Of a DNA stretch of 45,943 bases, positions 16,417-24,680 are shown in pieces; position 1 is the first letter of the stretch; each line of letters begins with the position of its first letter. The DNA lies in contig JAYTSU010000034.1 of the NCBI GenBank assembly GCA_043745485.1, forward strand, positions 1 through 45,943, written 5' to 3'. The notes below the pieces were generated by a model. That model saw only the letters and a program-made list of their open reading frames with translations. It searched no databases and was not told the DNA's origin. This stretch comes from RYN-417 sp043745485 (lineage in GTDB: Bacteria; Patescibacteriota; Saccharimonadia; Saccharimonadales; JACDBH01). The position numbers were made by a program, and so were the translations under genes.

Positions 16417-18648
16417 AGTTTCGTTAACTGGATCGAGCGCCTCATGTTTGGCTTTTTTCCTGTAGGGCATTGCACGTGCCGTATCACCCTTAACTAACGG
16501 CTCCATTGACCCCTCTGCAAGCTGGCCAACATAAAACTTATGTGCCCTGTGATGGCGGTAAATAAGGAGCGAAGATACCACTATTCCCACTAATGAGGCC
16601 CCAGCAACCGCGGCAAGAATATAGGGAAAGTCTTTAACTTCTTGGCCGTTAATAATGCGGTCGTCGGCGGCTGCAATCAGGTCACTTGCCTTTGGATGCT
16701 GCGGGTAGAGAGTCTGTACTTTCTCAAAACTTTTAACCGCTTTTGAGTAATGCGCCCCATAAAAAAGGTCGATACCTTTATTCCACTCTGCTTGCGTTTG
16801 GCTTGTGCCGTTTATACCAATTGAATTTTCGGCTGCAAGGTCTTTCAGGTCCTGGATATCGCGGATGTAGTTATAGGTTCCGTTGCCACTGCCGCTACCG
16901 TCAATGGTATATGTGGCAATCCCAATCACATTACCGCTGTCATCAAACACTGGCCCGCCACTGTTCCCATGTCCGATAGTGGCGTCCGTCTCAATAAGCT
17001 TCTTTGAACTTCCCGATACGGTCTTGATCGATGAAACTCGCCCCGCAGTCAGTGTTGGCTTGCTTACCGTTGCATCGACAAGACCGTTGTTGGAAGCCTC
17101 GCCGGGGTAGCCTAATATCAACAACCCGGCACCCTGAGAAACGGCGTTCAGCTTGCCGAGCTTAGCGACGGGAAAGTCACTGCCATAAATTTTTATGATC
17201 GCCACATCCGATGCTTTAAAAGATGCTGCGCCATTCACCACAATGCCGTCTACAACGCGATAGTCCTTGGCAATGAGCGTCGCCTTCTTTACACCGTTCT
17301 GTTCGGCATAAACTTGGCGGTTCTTTGTGTCTTTAATCATTTCTTCAATGTTCGGCTGTTTTTCATTCAGGCCAACCATTAAGTTGTAGACATTATTTAC
17401 AGCCACAACCCGCGATGGACGTATATAATACATCTTATCGACAGCTGTCGATACAATTTCGTTGATTGTTGCTTTAGGACTAAAATCCGAATCCTTAACT
17501 CCTGCTAAATTCGCAAGATAGGTGAAGTTGGTTTGGTCACCATTCACAAGATTTTCTATGGAACTCTTGATAACAATATCAAGTGGATCCGCGGAAGCTA
17601 CGTGTCCATTGGTGGCAATATAGCCGTGTCCATTGATAAAAAATCCTGACCCCGTGCTTCCGTCACAGATGTCCTTTGCATATGGGACCCCATCGATCGT
17701 AATGTCCATGCAGTACAAGTTATACACTTTCACGACAGCCGGGCTATAGCGTGAGCTAATTTCCTCTGACCTATCTAATAATGAGGCGGCGCTGGCCATC
17801 CGCGTGAATAAAACCGTATCAATCAACGACCGACTATGCTCAATCTTGTCTATGACAACTTTACTGCGGAGTACACCAGCTTGTTTCCGTGTGCCAAATG
17901 CCAATGATTCCACAACGGGCTTAAATACTTCCCTATTGGCGCCACTGCTGAGCCCATATGTTAGCTTAATAATCATGGCCTTGCCGTTCACGACGCCACT
18001 ATAGGTGCGGAACTCAACCGAAACTTTAGATGCAATGCTTTCGCGGAGCGGTAGCACTTTCCACTCTGTTACACGAAAAGGTACACCGCCGATTATTTTA
18101 GTAACACTCGAAAGCATACGTACATTAGACTGGGTCGTGTCTATGCCAGCAGTGGCGGTAGTTTTTTCGCGCTCAATAAGCGCTGCGTCAGTAAGCGCCG
18201 TTACAGCAACATCATCGTAATAATTAAGCGTTAAGCTCCGCTGGCTGTTTTTGCTGACATCACTGCTCCCTGTTGATATCCGAACTGTCTCATATGCCCT
18301 ATTAACACCGAGCTCCTGGCCCACAAACAGATCTCCCGTGGCTGCATCGATGGCGCTTGCTGTAAAAGTCCGTGTGTCATACCGCAAGCTAAAGCCATAG
18401 GTCGATGACACGTTTTGTTTACTTGTAGTCACCGGATTAAAAACATCTGATATGTAATTTTCGGCACCCACTATGTTGTGGTTTACTTGCTCGCGGTAAA
18501 TAAGCAACCATGTAATCAAAACCGAGCTGATGATAATAAACAAAAATAGGGCACTAACGTGACGCTTACGATACGCCTTGGTATGATGATGTCTAATCTT
18601 GATCGTTTTGGACTTTGACAATCTATCCGTCTTCTGACGTCCTGCCAT
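16390..18648 (-). CDS. Membrane-bound trypsin-like (HtrA-type) serine protease with two membrane anchors
   Basis: The 752-aa product has a basic N terminus, a membrane helix (about 31-51) and an extracytoplasmic domain of unknown type (about 60-290). A chymotrypsin-fold protease (about 300-610) follows: His349 in IATNGHV, Asp481 in ASDVAIIKI, and Ser563 in GHGNSGGPVFD. A short TPR-like region (about 615-660, NKGIDLFYGAHYSKAVKSFEKV), a second membrane helix (about 676-697) and an acidic cytoplasmic tail come last. There is no PDZ domain. A large insertion of about 130 residues separates His and Asp. It probably processes or quality-controls exported proteins. SD AAGGGG lies about 14 nt before the ATG. 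Confidence 0.88.
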   Translation of the reverse strand: MAGRQKTDRLSKSKTIKIRHHHTKAYRKRHVSALFLFIIISSVLITWLLIYREQVNHNIVGAENYISDVFNPVTTSKQNVSSTYGFSLRYDTRTFTASAIDAATGDLFVGQELGVNRAYETVRISTGSSDVSKNSQRSLTLNYYDDVAVTALTDAALIEREKTTATAGIDTTQSNVRMLSSVTKIIGGVPFRVTEWKVLPLRESIASKVSVEFRTYSGVVNGKAMIIKLTYGLSSGANREVFKPVVESLAFGTRKQAGVLRSKVVIDKIEHSRSLIDTVLFTRMASAASLLDRSEEISSRYSPAVVKVYNLYCMDITIDGVPYAKDICDGSTGSGFFINGHGYIATNGHVASADPLDIVIKSSIENLVNGDQTNFTYLANLAGVKDSDFSPKATINEIVSTAVDKMYYIRPSRVVAVNNVYNLMVGLNEKQPNIEEMIKDTKNRQVYAEQNGVKKATLIAKDYRVVDGIVVNGAASFKASDVAIIKIYGSDFPVAKLGKLNAVSQGAGLLILGYPGEASNNGLVDATVSKPTLTAGRVSSIKTVSGSSKKLIETDATIGHGNSGGPVFDDSGNVIGIATYTIDGSGSGNGTYNYIRDIQDLKDLAAENSIGINGTSQTQAEWNKGIDLFYGAHYSKAVKSFEKVQTLYPQHPKASDLIAAADDRIINGQEVKDFPYILAAVAGASLVGIVVSSLLIYRHHRAHKFYVGQLAEGSMEPLVKGDTARAMPYRKKAKHEALDPVNETLEPEQESD

Positions 18649-18729
18649 TTTAGTTTTCCTACCCCTTAATAATACTTATGCTCATAATACCTTAGCGCGG
18701 CCCCCTCCCGCAAACCAGTATCCTTACAT

Positions 18730-19806
18730 TTAAGCGCGGTAGCTCTCACAGATACGCTGCAGATAGCGCAGATTGTGAATGCTCGCTAGGCTTCCCGCTA
18801 AAGGCTCATTTACTTTAAACTGATGACGTAAAAATCCTTTTGAATAGTTGTTCACGCAGGTATAGCAGTCGCAGCCTGGATCAATTGGCTCACTATCGTC
18901 AATAAACTGCGCGTTGGTGAGATGCATTTTGATGTCACCATCGACCCAAACAGTAGCATGGCGGGCGTTGCGCGTCGGCAAAACACAGTCCAACATATCA
19001 ATTCCGTGTTCAACCGCATAGCGCAGGTCTCTCGGGTCACCGACACCGAGCAAAAATCGTGGACGTTTTGGGTCATACAGCGGCGCTAAATGGTCCAAAA
19101 CTTTGTACATTTCCTCTCGTGGCTCTCCAACCGAGAGCCCACCAATTGCTATACCGTCAACGTCAGAATCCTGAATGATTTTGAGGCTTTGAGCCCGCAA
19201 ATCCAGGTCCAATCCGCCCTGCACCACGCCAAAAAGCAGCGGCCGTTTGTCTTCTGGCATGCCTTGAGTCAATTTTTTGAACTCTGTAATGCAGCGTTCC
19301 AGCCAGCGATGTGTCCTATCAAAGGCTTCTCGCGTGTCCTTAATGGACTCATCATCCAGCCCTGTCAAGTGGTCAAACGCCACAATCATATCGGCACCAA
19401 GTTTTAGCTGTATCTGCATAGAAATTTCCGGGGAGATAAAGCGCATATCGCCAGTTACGGGATCTTTAAAAGTCACCCCGTCTTCAGTAATTTTTCGTAA
19501 CTTGCTAAGTGAAAACACCTGAAAGCCGCCACTATCAGTCAATATTGGGCCTTGCCACTTGCCAAATTCATGCAAGCCGCCCAGCTTTGCCACCACCTCT
19601 TCGCCTGGCTGCATGTGCAGATGAAAGGTGTTAGCCAGCACAATATCAATGCCTGCTGACTTAACTTGTTCCGCCGTCAAGCTTTTGACCACGCCGCGTG
19701 TGCCGTCCGGCATGAATGTCGGTGTTTGGACGCTGCCTCGGCGTGTATGCAGTGTGCCTGAGCGACCTTGTCCGTTCGTTTTAATAAGCGTGAAGCTATG
19801 CGGCAT
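18730..19806 (-). CDS. tgt: tRNA-guanine transglycosylase (queuosine pathway)
   Basis: From the ATG at 19806 the product is 358 aa, close to the family norm. It replaces guanine 34 of GUN-anticodon tRNAs with preQ1 or queuine. Visible motifs: LTDSGGFQVFSL (Asp91), ADMIVAFD, GIAIGGLSVGEP, and the nucleophile Asp273 in MLDCVLPTRNARH. The zinc site is Cys312, Cys314, Cys317 and His344. The start overlaps the upstream gene by 11 nt; ATGs further upstream would add an unconserved 20-aa extension. No preQ1 synthesis genes are in the window, so the base may be scavenged. Confidence 0.95.
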   Translation of the reverse strand: MPHSFTLIKTNGQGRSGTLHTRRGSVQTPTFMPDGTRGVVKSLTAEQVKSAGIDIVLANTFHLHMQPGEEVVAKLGGLHEFGKWQGPILTDSGGFQVFSLSKLRKITEDGVTFKDPVTGDMRFISPEISMQIQLKLGADMIVAFDHLTGLDDESIKDTREAFDRTHRWLERCITEFKKLTQGMPEDKRPLLFGVVQGGLDLDLRAQSLKIIQDSDVDGIAIGGLSVGEPREEMYKVLDHLAPLYDPKRPRFLLGVGDPRDLRYAVEHGIDMLDCVLPTRNARHATVWVDGDIKMHLTNAQFIDDSEPIDPGCDCYTCVNNYSKGFLRHQFKVNEPLAGSLASIHNLRYLQRICESYRA

Positions 19807-20143
19807 GAACTGGATAAAACCCTTCTTCTGTACGCACAACAACCTGTTGGGCATCAAATGAGACATCTAAAGCATCTTGTTTCATCACTTCGTGGACGAT
19901 TGCTCCTGCAATCTTGAGTGCGTCAGATTGAACACCAGCTTTCATAAACCGGGTTTCTTGGATAGCAGATACGCCCATCCAACTGCTGTCATCTGGATCA
20001 CGCATAAGCGGTAACTCATCCCGTAAAGCGTTTTTGGTTGCAAATACAATTGCACGCGGAAGTGGTGGACGCACAGTTACAATACCCTTTCTCCCGTCCC
20101 AGTCTGCGGAAAGAAATATCTCAAAATGTTGGTTTTCTGCCAT
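19796..20143 (-). CDS. Conserved-looking hypothetical protein, co-transcribed with tgt
   Basis: The 115-aa product (ATG at 20143) is soluble and mixed alpha/beta, with MAENQHFEIFLSADWDGRKG at the start and no membrane segment. I do not recognise a family. An AAAGGA ribosome-binding site precedes the chosen ATG; the longer reading from 20200 would start inside the promoter. A TGA-TATACT extended -10 lies about 50 nt upstream. Its 11-nt overlap with tgt suggests coupled translation. Confidence 0.7.
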   Translation of the reverse strand: MAENQHFEIFLSADWDGRKGIVTVRPPLPRAIVFATKNALRDELPLMRDPDDSSWMGVSAIQETRFMKAGVQSDALKIAGAIVHEVMKQDALDVSFDAQQVVVRTEEGFYPVHAA

Positions 20144-20308
20144 ATGTATTGAATCCTTTAGTGTAATATTCTGCTTATTAACAGAGGTATAGTATATCAT
20201 AATCGTTGACTTAAAATTTTTTTATTCCATAAGTACAGATTTATCTTAAAAATAGCACGAACAATTGTATTTTTTGCTACATCACCCCTGTTGAGATAAG
20301 CATAAGCA

Positions 20309-20337
20309 TTGACAATTTACACATTATATGTTAGCAT
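20309..20337 (+). promoter_or_regulatory. Promoter of the small-ORF transcript
   Basis: Consensus -35 TTGACA (20309-20314), a 17-nt spacer, -10 TAGCAT (20332-20337) preceded by TGT. The transcript would begin near 20344. Confidence 0.6.
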
Positions 20338-20361
20338 AATCAAGTTAATCGGGAGAACTGA

Positions 20362-20484
20362 GTGAGTACCACTCGAGCGCATTCGCTTGAGGGCTTCAAG
20401 TTGTTTTACGAAGAGTTAACAACACCAAAGCCTGCCAAGCAGCGTCTAACACGGCCTCGTGCCGTAATAGACGTCCAGAATTAA
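20362..20484 (+). CDS. Small basic protein of 40 residues (or a structured RNA carrying this ORF)
   Basis: A GTG-started ORF has a good Shine-Dalgarno (GGGAG, 6 nt spacing). It encodes STTRAHSLEGFKLFYEELT followed by a basic half (PKPAKQRLTRPRA). It lies within a self-contained transcription unit with its own promoter (20309) and terminator (20528). I know no family for it. The 3' untranslated part folds into a hairpin (CCTTAG 20491-20496 with CTAAGG), so a small regulatory RNA of about 210 nt is an alternative reading. It sits directly upstream of nrdR but is terminated before it. Confidence 0.5.
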   Translation: MSTTRAHSLEGFKLFYEELTTPKPAKQRLTRPRAVIDVQN

Positions 20485-20527
20485 CACCTTAGATCTAAAA
20501 AACCTAAGGGAGGTGTGGAACCACAGA

Positions 20528-20553
20528 CCGTCGGCATCATGTCGGCGGTTTTT
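20528..20553 (+). terminator. Rho-independent terminator of the small-ORF transcript
   Basis: CCGTCGGC and GTCGGCGG pair around ATCAT, followed by TTTTT. Confidence 0.8.
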
Positions 20554-20610
20554 CATGTTTATCCCCTCCTCCACACATAGTTTTCCACTAGCAAAAACAT
20601 TAGCGTTATG

Positions 20611-20623
20611 ACAATATGTAGTC
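20611..20623 (+). promoter_or_regulatory. Candidate NrdR box at the nrdR start
   Basis: ACAATATGTAGTC matches the core of the NrdR-box consensus (C-w-A-T-A-T-a-T-w-G-T) with one mismatch and ends one base before the nrdR ATG. Only one box is visible, whereas boxes usually come in pairs. Confidence 0.4.
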
Positions 20624-21049
20624 ATGGTTTGTATTTATTGTAAATTTGAAACGGACGTCAATAATAGCAGGGCAAAAGCCCGGACGCCATCTGTCTGGCG
20701 GAGGCGCAGCTGCAAACAATGTACTGCACACTTTACTACCATCGAACTACCCGATTATGAAAAGTCCCTGCTCGTCAGTAGGCCTGCGCGCAATAAACCG
20801 CAGCCCTTCAGCCGCGATAAGCTGTTCTTGAGCCTCTATAAGTCGCTCGGACACCGCTCAGACGCTTTAAACGCCTCCAGTGCCCTCACTAGTACAGTTA
20901 TTAGCCGCCTTATTAGCAAACCTCATGTTATACACCGCACCATTGTGGCTAAGAATATAGCAATGGTCAGCCTTGAAGCATTAAAGCGCTATGACCCGCT
21001 GGCAGCTGCTACCTACAAAGCCTACCACCTCTCCAGCTTAAAACCATAA
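20624..21049 (+). CDS. nrdR: NrdR-type transcriptional repressor of ribonucleotide reductase
   Basis: The 141-aa product has the NrdR zinc ribbon (Cys3, Cys6, Cys30, Cys33; RRRSCKQCTAHFTTIE) followed by an ATP-cone region (about 50-135; LLVSRPARNKPQPFSRDKL, then a helical part). Family members are about 150 aa and repress nrd genes when dATP is bound. It is convergent with the glycosyltransferase gene, 7 nt apart. No ribonucleotide reductase gene is in the window. The second half is less conserved than in typical NrdR. Confidence 0.85.
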   Translation: MVCIYCKFETDVNNSRAKARTPSVWRRRSCKQCTAHFTTIELPDYEKSLLVSRPARNKPQPFSRDKLFLSLYKSLGHRSDALNASSALTSTVISRLISKPHVIHRTIVAKNIAMVSLEALKRYDPLAAATYKAYHLSSLKP

Positions 21050-21056
21050 ATGGTAC

Positions 21057-22649
21057 TTACTTCTTGACTGCCTTGTCGGTCACGTCAAAGTCACCTAAGT
21101 ACTTCCCAAACATCAACCGCGTCTGCGAATAGATTGCGGCCATGGTGTTATACAGGATTGTGGTTACGGGCAACAATACCCACTGTACAACCATAAAAAT
21201 ATTACGATGGCGCTTATACCGCTCAGGCTTAGGCGGCAAAGATTTAAAGCTCAAGAACAGTGTCACAAAAATCCCAATCAAAGCAATAGTCTCGATGTTA
21301 CTAGCTATGTGTGGCAACTGATTGGCAACATAGTTCTTTGGCTGTACAACTACTGGTATAAGAGCGCCGAAGGCCAGTAACAGCGATGCCGTCGCCCATG
21401 AAATGTGCCCTTCTACCAAACGTGCAAACTTAAAGATCATATCAGTGCGCGGCACTTTACTCCCTTTTCTAAAACCCTTTTGCGCCACATAGGCAATGTC
21501 ACTGGCACCCCACGCCCAGCGCCGCAACTGAATAAACTGAGCTTTTAAAGTCTTACGGTACGTGCTGCTAAGTACTGCATCTTGATAAATTGGTAAGAAA
21601 ATCGGGTACACCTCATGCCGGCCGTCATAGCGGAAATACGTCCGCCAGAACTGGTGACCATCCTCTACAATTGTCCGTACGCTCCAAAAATCACAATCAA
21701 TCAGCGCCTGCATTCCCTGGGCATGAGAAGAAAAGTTACGCAGCATATGTGGCCGCATACTAAGCACTATGTTCCAAAACGAGTTACCGGTAGCAATCAC
21801 GCGCATTGGGCTCGGCGCGTCCCATATATTGTTGGTATACATCGGTATGGGCTGATACGAAACATAGCGTGGATCTTCGGTAGAACAGTAGGTATACGTC
21901 AGTGCAGACAGATACAGCGCGTGCGGACGGTTGTCCGAGTCAAGCGTTGTTACCACTACACGGAGTGGGTCAATCTTCTCTTTTTCTAGATATTTTTGTA
22001 ACTCTCTACCAGCATAGGTAACATTACCGCCCTTGCCCCGCACTTCTCCTTCAATTACGGGGTGCTTAACGGCAACAGCGTGCATAAAATCCTTGCCATA
22101 TTCTTTAACTAAATCGAGAGCCGACTGTTCCGACTGCGCGCCGTTGCGCTCTTCGTAGGCAATAATCAGTATCACCTTTTTCATATCAAACTTGCTCGCC
22201 AGACAAGATTTGACGGTTGGTTCCAAAATCTCACGGCTTTCGTTATAAGTGGCAATGATAAGCGCATGGATAACTTCGCTCGGGGGCAAACAGAGCGGCT
22301 GCTCTTTGAGACGCTCCACATTATTTCTATGCCACTTTGGTATCCATTTTAGATCATGCCGCACCTCGCCCGCCTCAATGTCATCAAGCAACATCTGCCA
22401 GTCAAGTTTCTGCTGGTTAGCCATGGCATTGTAGCCCTGCAAAGACCGGACATTAAGCCCCACAGACTTAACAAACCAGATCAACAGGAATGCAATGATA
22501 TAAATTGCAAATAGCGTTGGATTAACCAGACTTAGAACCAGAGGCAACAACAAAAAGGTCCAGCTTACGGCTCCCGGAAAAATCTCCCAAAATCTATACC
22601 GCCAACTACGGTCGCGCTCATACGGGATCTCAATATCACGTACATTCAT
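21057..22649 (-). CDS. Family 2 processive-type membrane glycosyltransferase
   Basis: The 530-aa product has two N-terminal membrane helices (about 28-63). A GT-A catalytic domain follows with ATYNES, the DxD-type LDSDN (Asp237, Asp239), the acceptor-base motif VEDGH (Glu329-Asp330) and QLRRW (374-378). Further membrane helices lie at about 415-435, 450-470 and 485-510. The ED and Q-x-x-R-W motifs are those of cellulose/hyaluronan synthase-like enzymes, suggesting synthesis or export of a surface polysaccharide. It shares a base with the stop of the upstream gene (TAATG), so the two are translated together. Confidence 0.88.
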   Translation of the reverse strand: MNVRDIEIPYERDRSWRYRFWEIFPGAVSWTFLLLPLVLSLVNPTLFAIYIIAFLLIWFVKSVGLNVRSLQGYNAMANQQKLDWQMLLDDIEAGEVRHDLKWIPKWHRNNVERLKEQPLCLPPSEVIHALIIATYNESREILEPTVKSCLASKFDMKKVILIIAYEERNGAQSEQSALDLVKEYGKDFMHAVAVKHPVIEGEVRGKGGNVTYAGRELQKYLEKEKIDPLRVVVTTLDSDNRPHALYLSALTYTYCSTEDPRYVSYQPIPMYTNNIWDAPSPMRVIATGNSFWNIVLSMRPHMLRNFSSHAQGMQALIDCDFWSVRTIVEDGHQFWRTYFRYDGRHEVYPIFLPIYQDAVLSSTYRKTLKAQFIQLRRWAWGASDIAYVAQKGFRKGSKVPRTDMIFKFARLVEGHISWATASLLLAFGALIPVVVQPKNYVANQLPHIASNIETIALIGIFVTLFLSFKSLPPKPERYKRHRNIFMVVQWVLLPVTTILYNTMAAIYSQTRLMFGKYLGDFDVTDKAVKK

Positions 22650-23005
22650 TATCTTTGTCCCAACAAGGATCCGCTCACAACAATAGCAAATACCGCTAAA
22701 ATTGTACTCATCACTATTGCGCCAAGAGCTAAGTGTCGTCGCTCATGGTAAACCCGAGTGCTAATCAACAACGACACACCAAAACTAATTAAAAAGAACA
22801 AGACAAAGCTGCTCATATCAAATGCATTACCCGTCTTAAATTCGCCTGAACTTGAAACGCCACGGAACTGGATATAATACGTATTGCCTTTGGAGCTATC
22901 GAGTTGGAACAGCACCAATAAGATACCGGTTATAACCAAAATGCTGTTAAGAGCAAGCAGTAGCAGCACCGAACGGTCATGAAAATACTTGGTTGGAGTC
23001 GTCAT
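22649..23005 (-). CDS. Small three-helix membrane protein paired with the glycosyltransferase
   Basis: The 118-aa product has membrane helices at about 12-34, 65-83 and 92-113, with a short outer loop of about 30 residues. No family is recognised. Its stop overlaps the glycosyltransferase start by one base, so it may be a partner subunit or regulator. A TATAAT box 13 nt before the ATG implies a leader of about 6 nt. Repeat copy C lies just upstream. Confidence 0.7.
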   Translation of the reverse strand: MTTPTKYFHDRSVLLLLALNSILVITGILLVLFQLDSSKGNTYYIQFRGVSSSGEFKTGNAFDMSSFVLFFLISFGVSLLISTRVYHERRHLALGAIVMSTILAVFAIVVSGSLLGQR

Positions 23006-23031
23006 ATAGGTTCGTTTTATTATACACCATA

Positions 23032-23118
23032 CCCCATGAAACAGGTTTCATGGGGACCCCCAGTTGAGAGTCTGTCACTATCTGTTGTTCACTTCGCGGT
23101 TACAATCTCATTCGTTTT
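23032..23118 (+). repeat. Dispersed intergenic hairpin element, copy C
   Basis: An 11-bp stem, CCCCATGAAAC / GTTTCATGGGG with loop AG, then ACCCC, a 38-nt spacer and GTTACAATCTCATTCGTTTT. It lacks the second hairpin. It lies between divergent genes and ends just before the promoter of the gene at 23139. Confidence 0.85.
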
Positions 23119-23126
23119 AGGGGGCG

Positions 23127-23132
23127 TATACT
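23127..23132 (+). promoter_or_regulatory. -10 box, leaderless start at 23139
   Basis: TATACT followed by 6 nt and ATG. No good -35; the upstream sequence is the end of repeat copy C. Confidence 0.5.
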
Positions 23133-23138
23133 AAAAAT

Positions 23139-23681
23139 ATGAAGAAGTTCATAAAACCCTTGATAGTAGTTGCGGTAATATCGATATTTTTCTCGACAAT
23201 CTATGCAGCTTCTCAGTTTATATTACGCTCCAGCGCCAACGACCCGCAGATCCAGCTTGCCCAAGATGCCGCCAGCCTGCTTAATGACGGCTCTACGCTA
23301 GCTTCGGTCATTACGCCCAAAATTAATGTCGCAACTAGCCTCACGCCTGTTGTCATTGTTTACAATCAATCCGGCCACACTGTCGGTACGGCGGCATTTG
23401 CCGGGCAATTACCTATTCGCGATATACCCCTCGGAGTGCTCAAAGCAGCCAGCTCAAGCTATAATGCAGTCACATGGGAGCCAGAGTCCAACATTCGCCT
23501 AGCCGCCGTTGCTGTCAAAGCCAACCACTTCTATGTCGTCAGCGCACGATCGTTACGTGAAGTAGAAAATCGCGAAAGTACTGTATTTAAAATAACATCC
23601 CTCGGCTGGCTCATAACCCTGCTCATCATCGCAGTCGCTTACTTTCTCCCAAAATACTTCCACCCCAAAGACCAGCCTTAA
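23139..23681 (+). CDS. Two-helix membrane protein with an extracytoplasmic sensor-like domain
   Basis: The 180-aa product has an N-terminal membrane helix (about 7-29), an outer domain of about 110 residues and a C-terminal membrane helix (about 150-170) with a short tail. The outer domain's VVIVYNQSGHTVGTAAFAG, LGVLKAASS and AVKANHFYVVSARSLREVE resemble PAS/Cache-type ligand-binding folds. There is no kinase or other output domain. It is flanked by inverted copies C and E of the dispersed element, which may mark it as a cassette. Function unknown. Confidence 0.7.
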   Translation: MKKFIKPLIVVAVISIFFSTIYAASQFILRSSANDPQIQLAQDAASLLNDGSTLASVITPKINVATSLTPVVIVYNQSGHTVGTAAFAGQLPIRDIPLGVLKAASSSYNAVTWEPESNIRLAAVAVKANHFYVVSARSLREVENRESTVFKITSLGWLITLLIIAVAYFLPKYFHPKDQP

Positions 23682-23764
23682 ACGGTAGTGGCTGTAACCG
23701 CGCGTCTAACCTAACAAATTGAAAAATTTCCATCTGGGGTCCCCGCAAAGCCTGCTTTGTGGGG
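23682..23764 (-). repeat. Dispersed intergenic hairpin element, copy E
   Basis: Read on the minus strand: stem CCCCACAAAG / CTTTGCGGGG with a CAGG loop (one G-T pair), ACCCC, a 37-nt spacer, then GTTACAGCCACTACCGTTT, which abuts the stop of the gene at 23139. The stem begins 3 nt beyond the encoded CCA end of tRNA-Thr. Confidence 0.85.
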
Positions 23765-23767
23765 AAA

Positions 23768-23843
23768 TGGAGCCACCTCGGGGGGTCGAACCCCGGACCT
23801 CATCTTTACGAAAGATGCGCTCTACCAACTGAGCTAAGGCGGC
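23768..23843 (-). tRNA. tRNA-Thr (anticodon CGT)
   Basis: A full cloverleaf is seen: acceptor GCCGCCT / AGGTGGC, D-arm with AGTTGGTA, anticodon stem CATCT / AGATG with loop TTCGTAA, and T-arm CGGGG-TTCGACC-CCCCG. The 3' CCA is encoded. Confidence 0.95.
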
Positions 23844-23882
23844 GTTTAATCGAACAGGGGTAATTATACCAAACAATAATGA

Positions 23883-24386
23883 CTATTTCTCTGTTGAATT
23901 TACACCCTCTAAAATAAGTCGCTGCCGTTTTTCTTCCCGGATTGTCAGAATAATTATAAATGCATCAAATATGGTCAGTACCACGAGCCATATCGCAGGC
24001 TCATAAAACATCCTATACACCTGATATACAATAAACAGCCCTAGCAATACAATCATCCCTTTGTACGCCCAAAGTCGCTCACGAAGGATTTCTATAACCA
24101 ATACAATTTTTGACAGCCCGTGCACGAGCAAATACACCGCCGCAAATGCCCTGCCCCCACCTGCAAAATGCTGGGCACTTTTTAAAATATGCGTAGCAAT
24201 AAAATCATGAGGATCTGTACTCAACTCATGCTGGGTTATCCGTACAGCTAAGTTCGAAATGCTCGCAGGGTTAATAAAAAGTATTACAATACCACCAATG
24301 GTTTCCAAAAGTCCATCAACGGCTTTTAGGATAATCGATACCTCAAAAACCCGGTCTAGCTTATTAGTAGCTTTAAATAATGCCAT
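23883..24386 (-). CDS. DUF2127-like integral membrane protein
   Basis: The 167-aa product opens with DRVFEVSIILKAVDGLLETIGG, continues with ELSTDPHDFIATHIL and YLLVHGLSKIVLVIEILRERLWAYK, and has four membrane helices (about 16-38, 79-100, 108-128, 131-150). These blocks match my knowledge of the DUF2127 family, whose function is not established. It has a single-gene, leaderless promoter at 24393. It sits between two tRNA genes. Confidence 0.75.
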   Translation of the reverse strand: MALFKATNKLDRVFEVSIILKAVDGLLETIGGIVILFINPASISNLAVRITQHELSTDPHDFIATHILKSAQHFAGGGRAFAAVYLLVHGLSKIVLVIEILRERLWAYKGMIVLLGLFIVYQVYRMFYEPAIWLVVLTIFDAFIIILTIREEKRQRLILEGVNSTEK

Positions 24387-24392
24387 ACACTA

Positions 24393-24401
24393 ACTATACC
24401 A
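24393..24401 (-). promoter_or_regulatory. Extended -10 promoter, leaderless start at 24386
   Basis: The minus strand reads TGG-TATAGT (TATAGT 24398-24393), 6 nt, ATG. Confidence 0.55.
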
Positions 24402-24499
24402 GCTAAGGTACTACTTGCTTTTTTACCCCTGTTCTAGTACTATTAACTAAACGTGTGACAGGCGTATTTGCTTGATCACCACGTTTTTCGGGCAAATAC

Positions 24500-24575
24500 G
24501 GATTCGTGGTGTAGTGGTTAACATGCCTCCCTGTCACGGAGGAGATCGCCGGTTCAAATCCGGTCGAGTCCGCCA
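24500..24575 (+). tRNA. tRNA-Asp (anticodon GTC)
   Basis: Acceptor GGATTCG / CGAGTCC, anticodon stem CCTCC / GGAGG with loop CTGTCAC, T-arm GCCGG-TTCAAAT-CCGGT, discriminator G and encoded CCA. Confidence 0.95.
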
Positions 24576-24612
24576 AGAAATAGCACTATAGAAATATAGT
24601 GCTATTTCTTTT
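24576..24612 (+). terminator. Strong terminator after tRNA-Asp
   Basis: A perfect 15-bp stem (AGAAATAGCACTATA and its complement) around a GAAA tetraloop, ending in TTTT. Confidence 0.9.
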
Positions 24613-24642
24613 GCTAAAATTTACTGAAATATCCGACAATCT

Positions 24643-24671
24643 TTGACAATTTATTACTTTTATAATATAAT
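24643..24671 (+). promoter_or_regulatory. Consensus promoter of the alpha/beta hydrolase gene
   Basis: TTGACA (24643-24648), 17-nt spacer, TATAAT (24666-24671). The ATG at 24681 follows 9 nt later, so the leader is about 2 nt. Confidence 0.8.
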
Positions 24672-24680
24672 AGTTTAATA

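Noticed and set aside
20339..20553. tmRNA, RNase P RNA, 6S or SRP RNA
   Set aside because: I looked for their conserved cores and did not see them; a small SD-led ORF with a terminator explains the region better.
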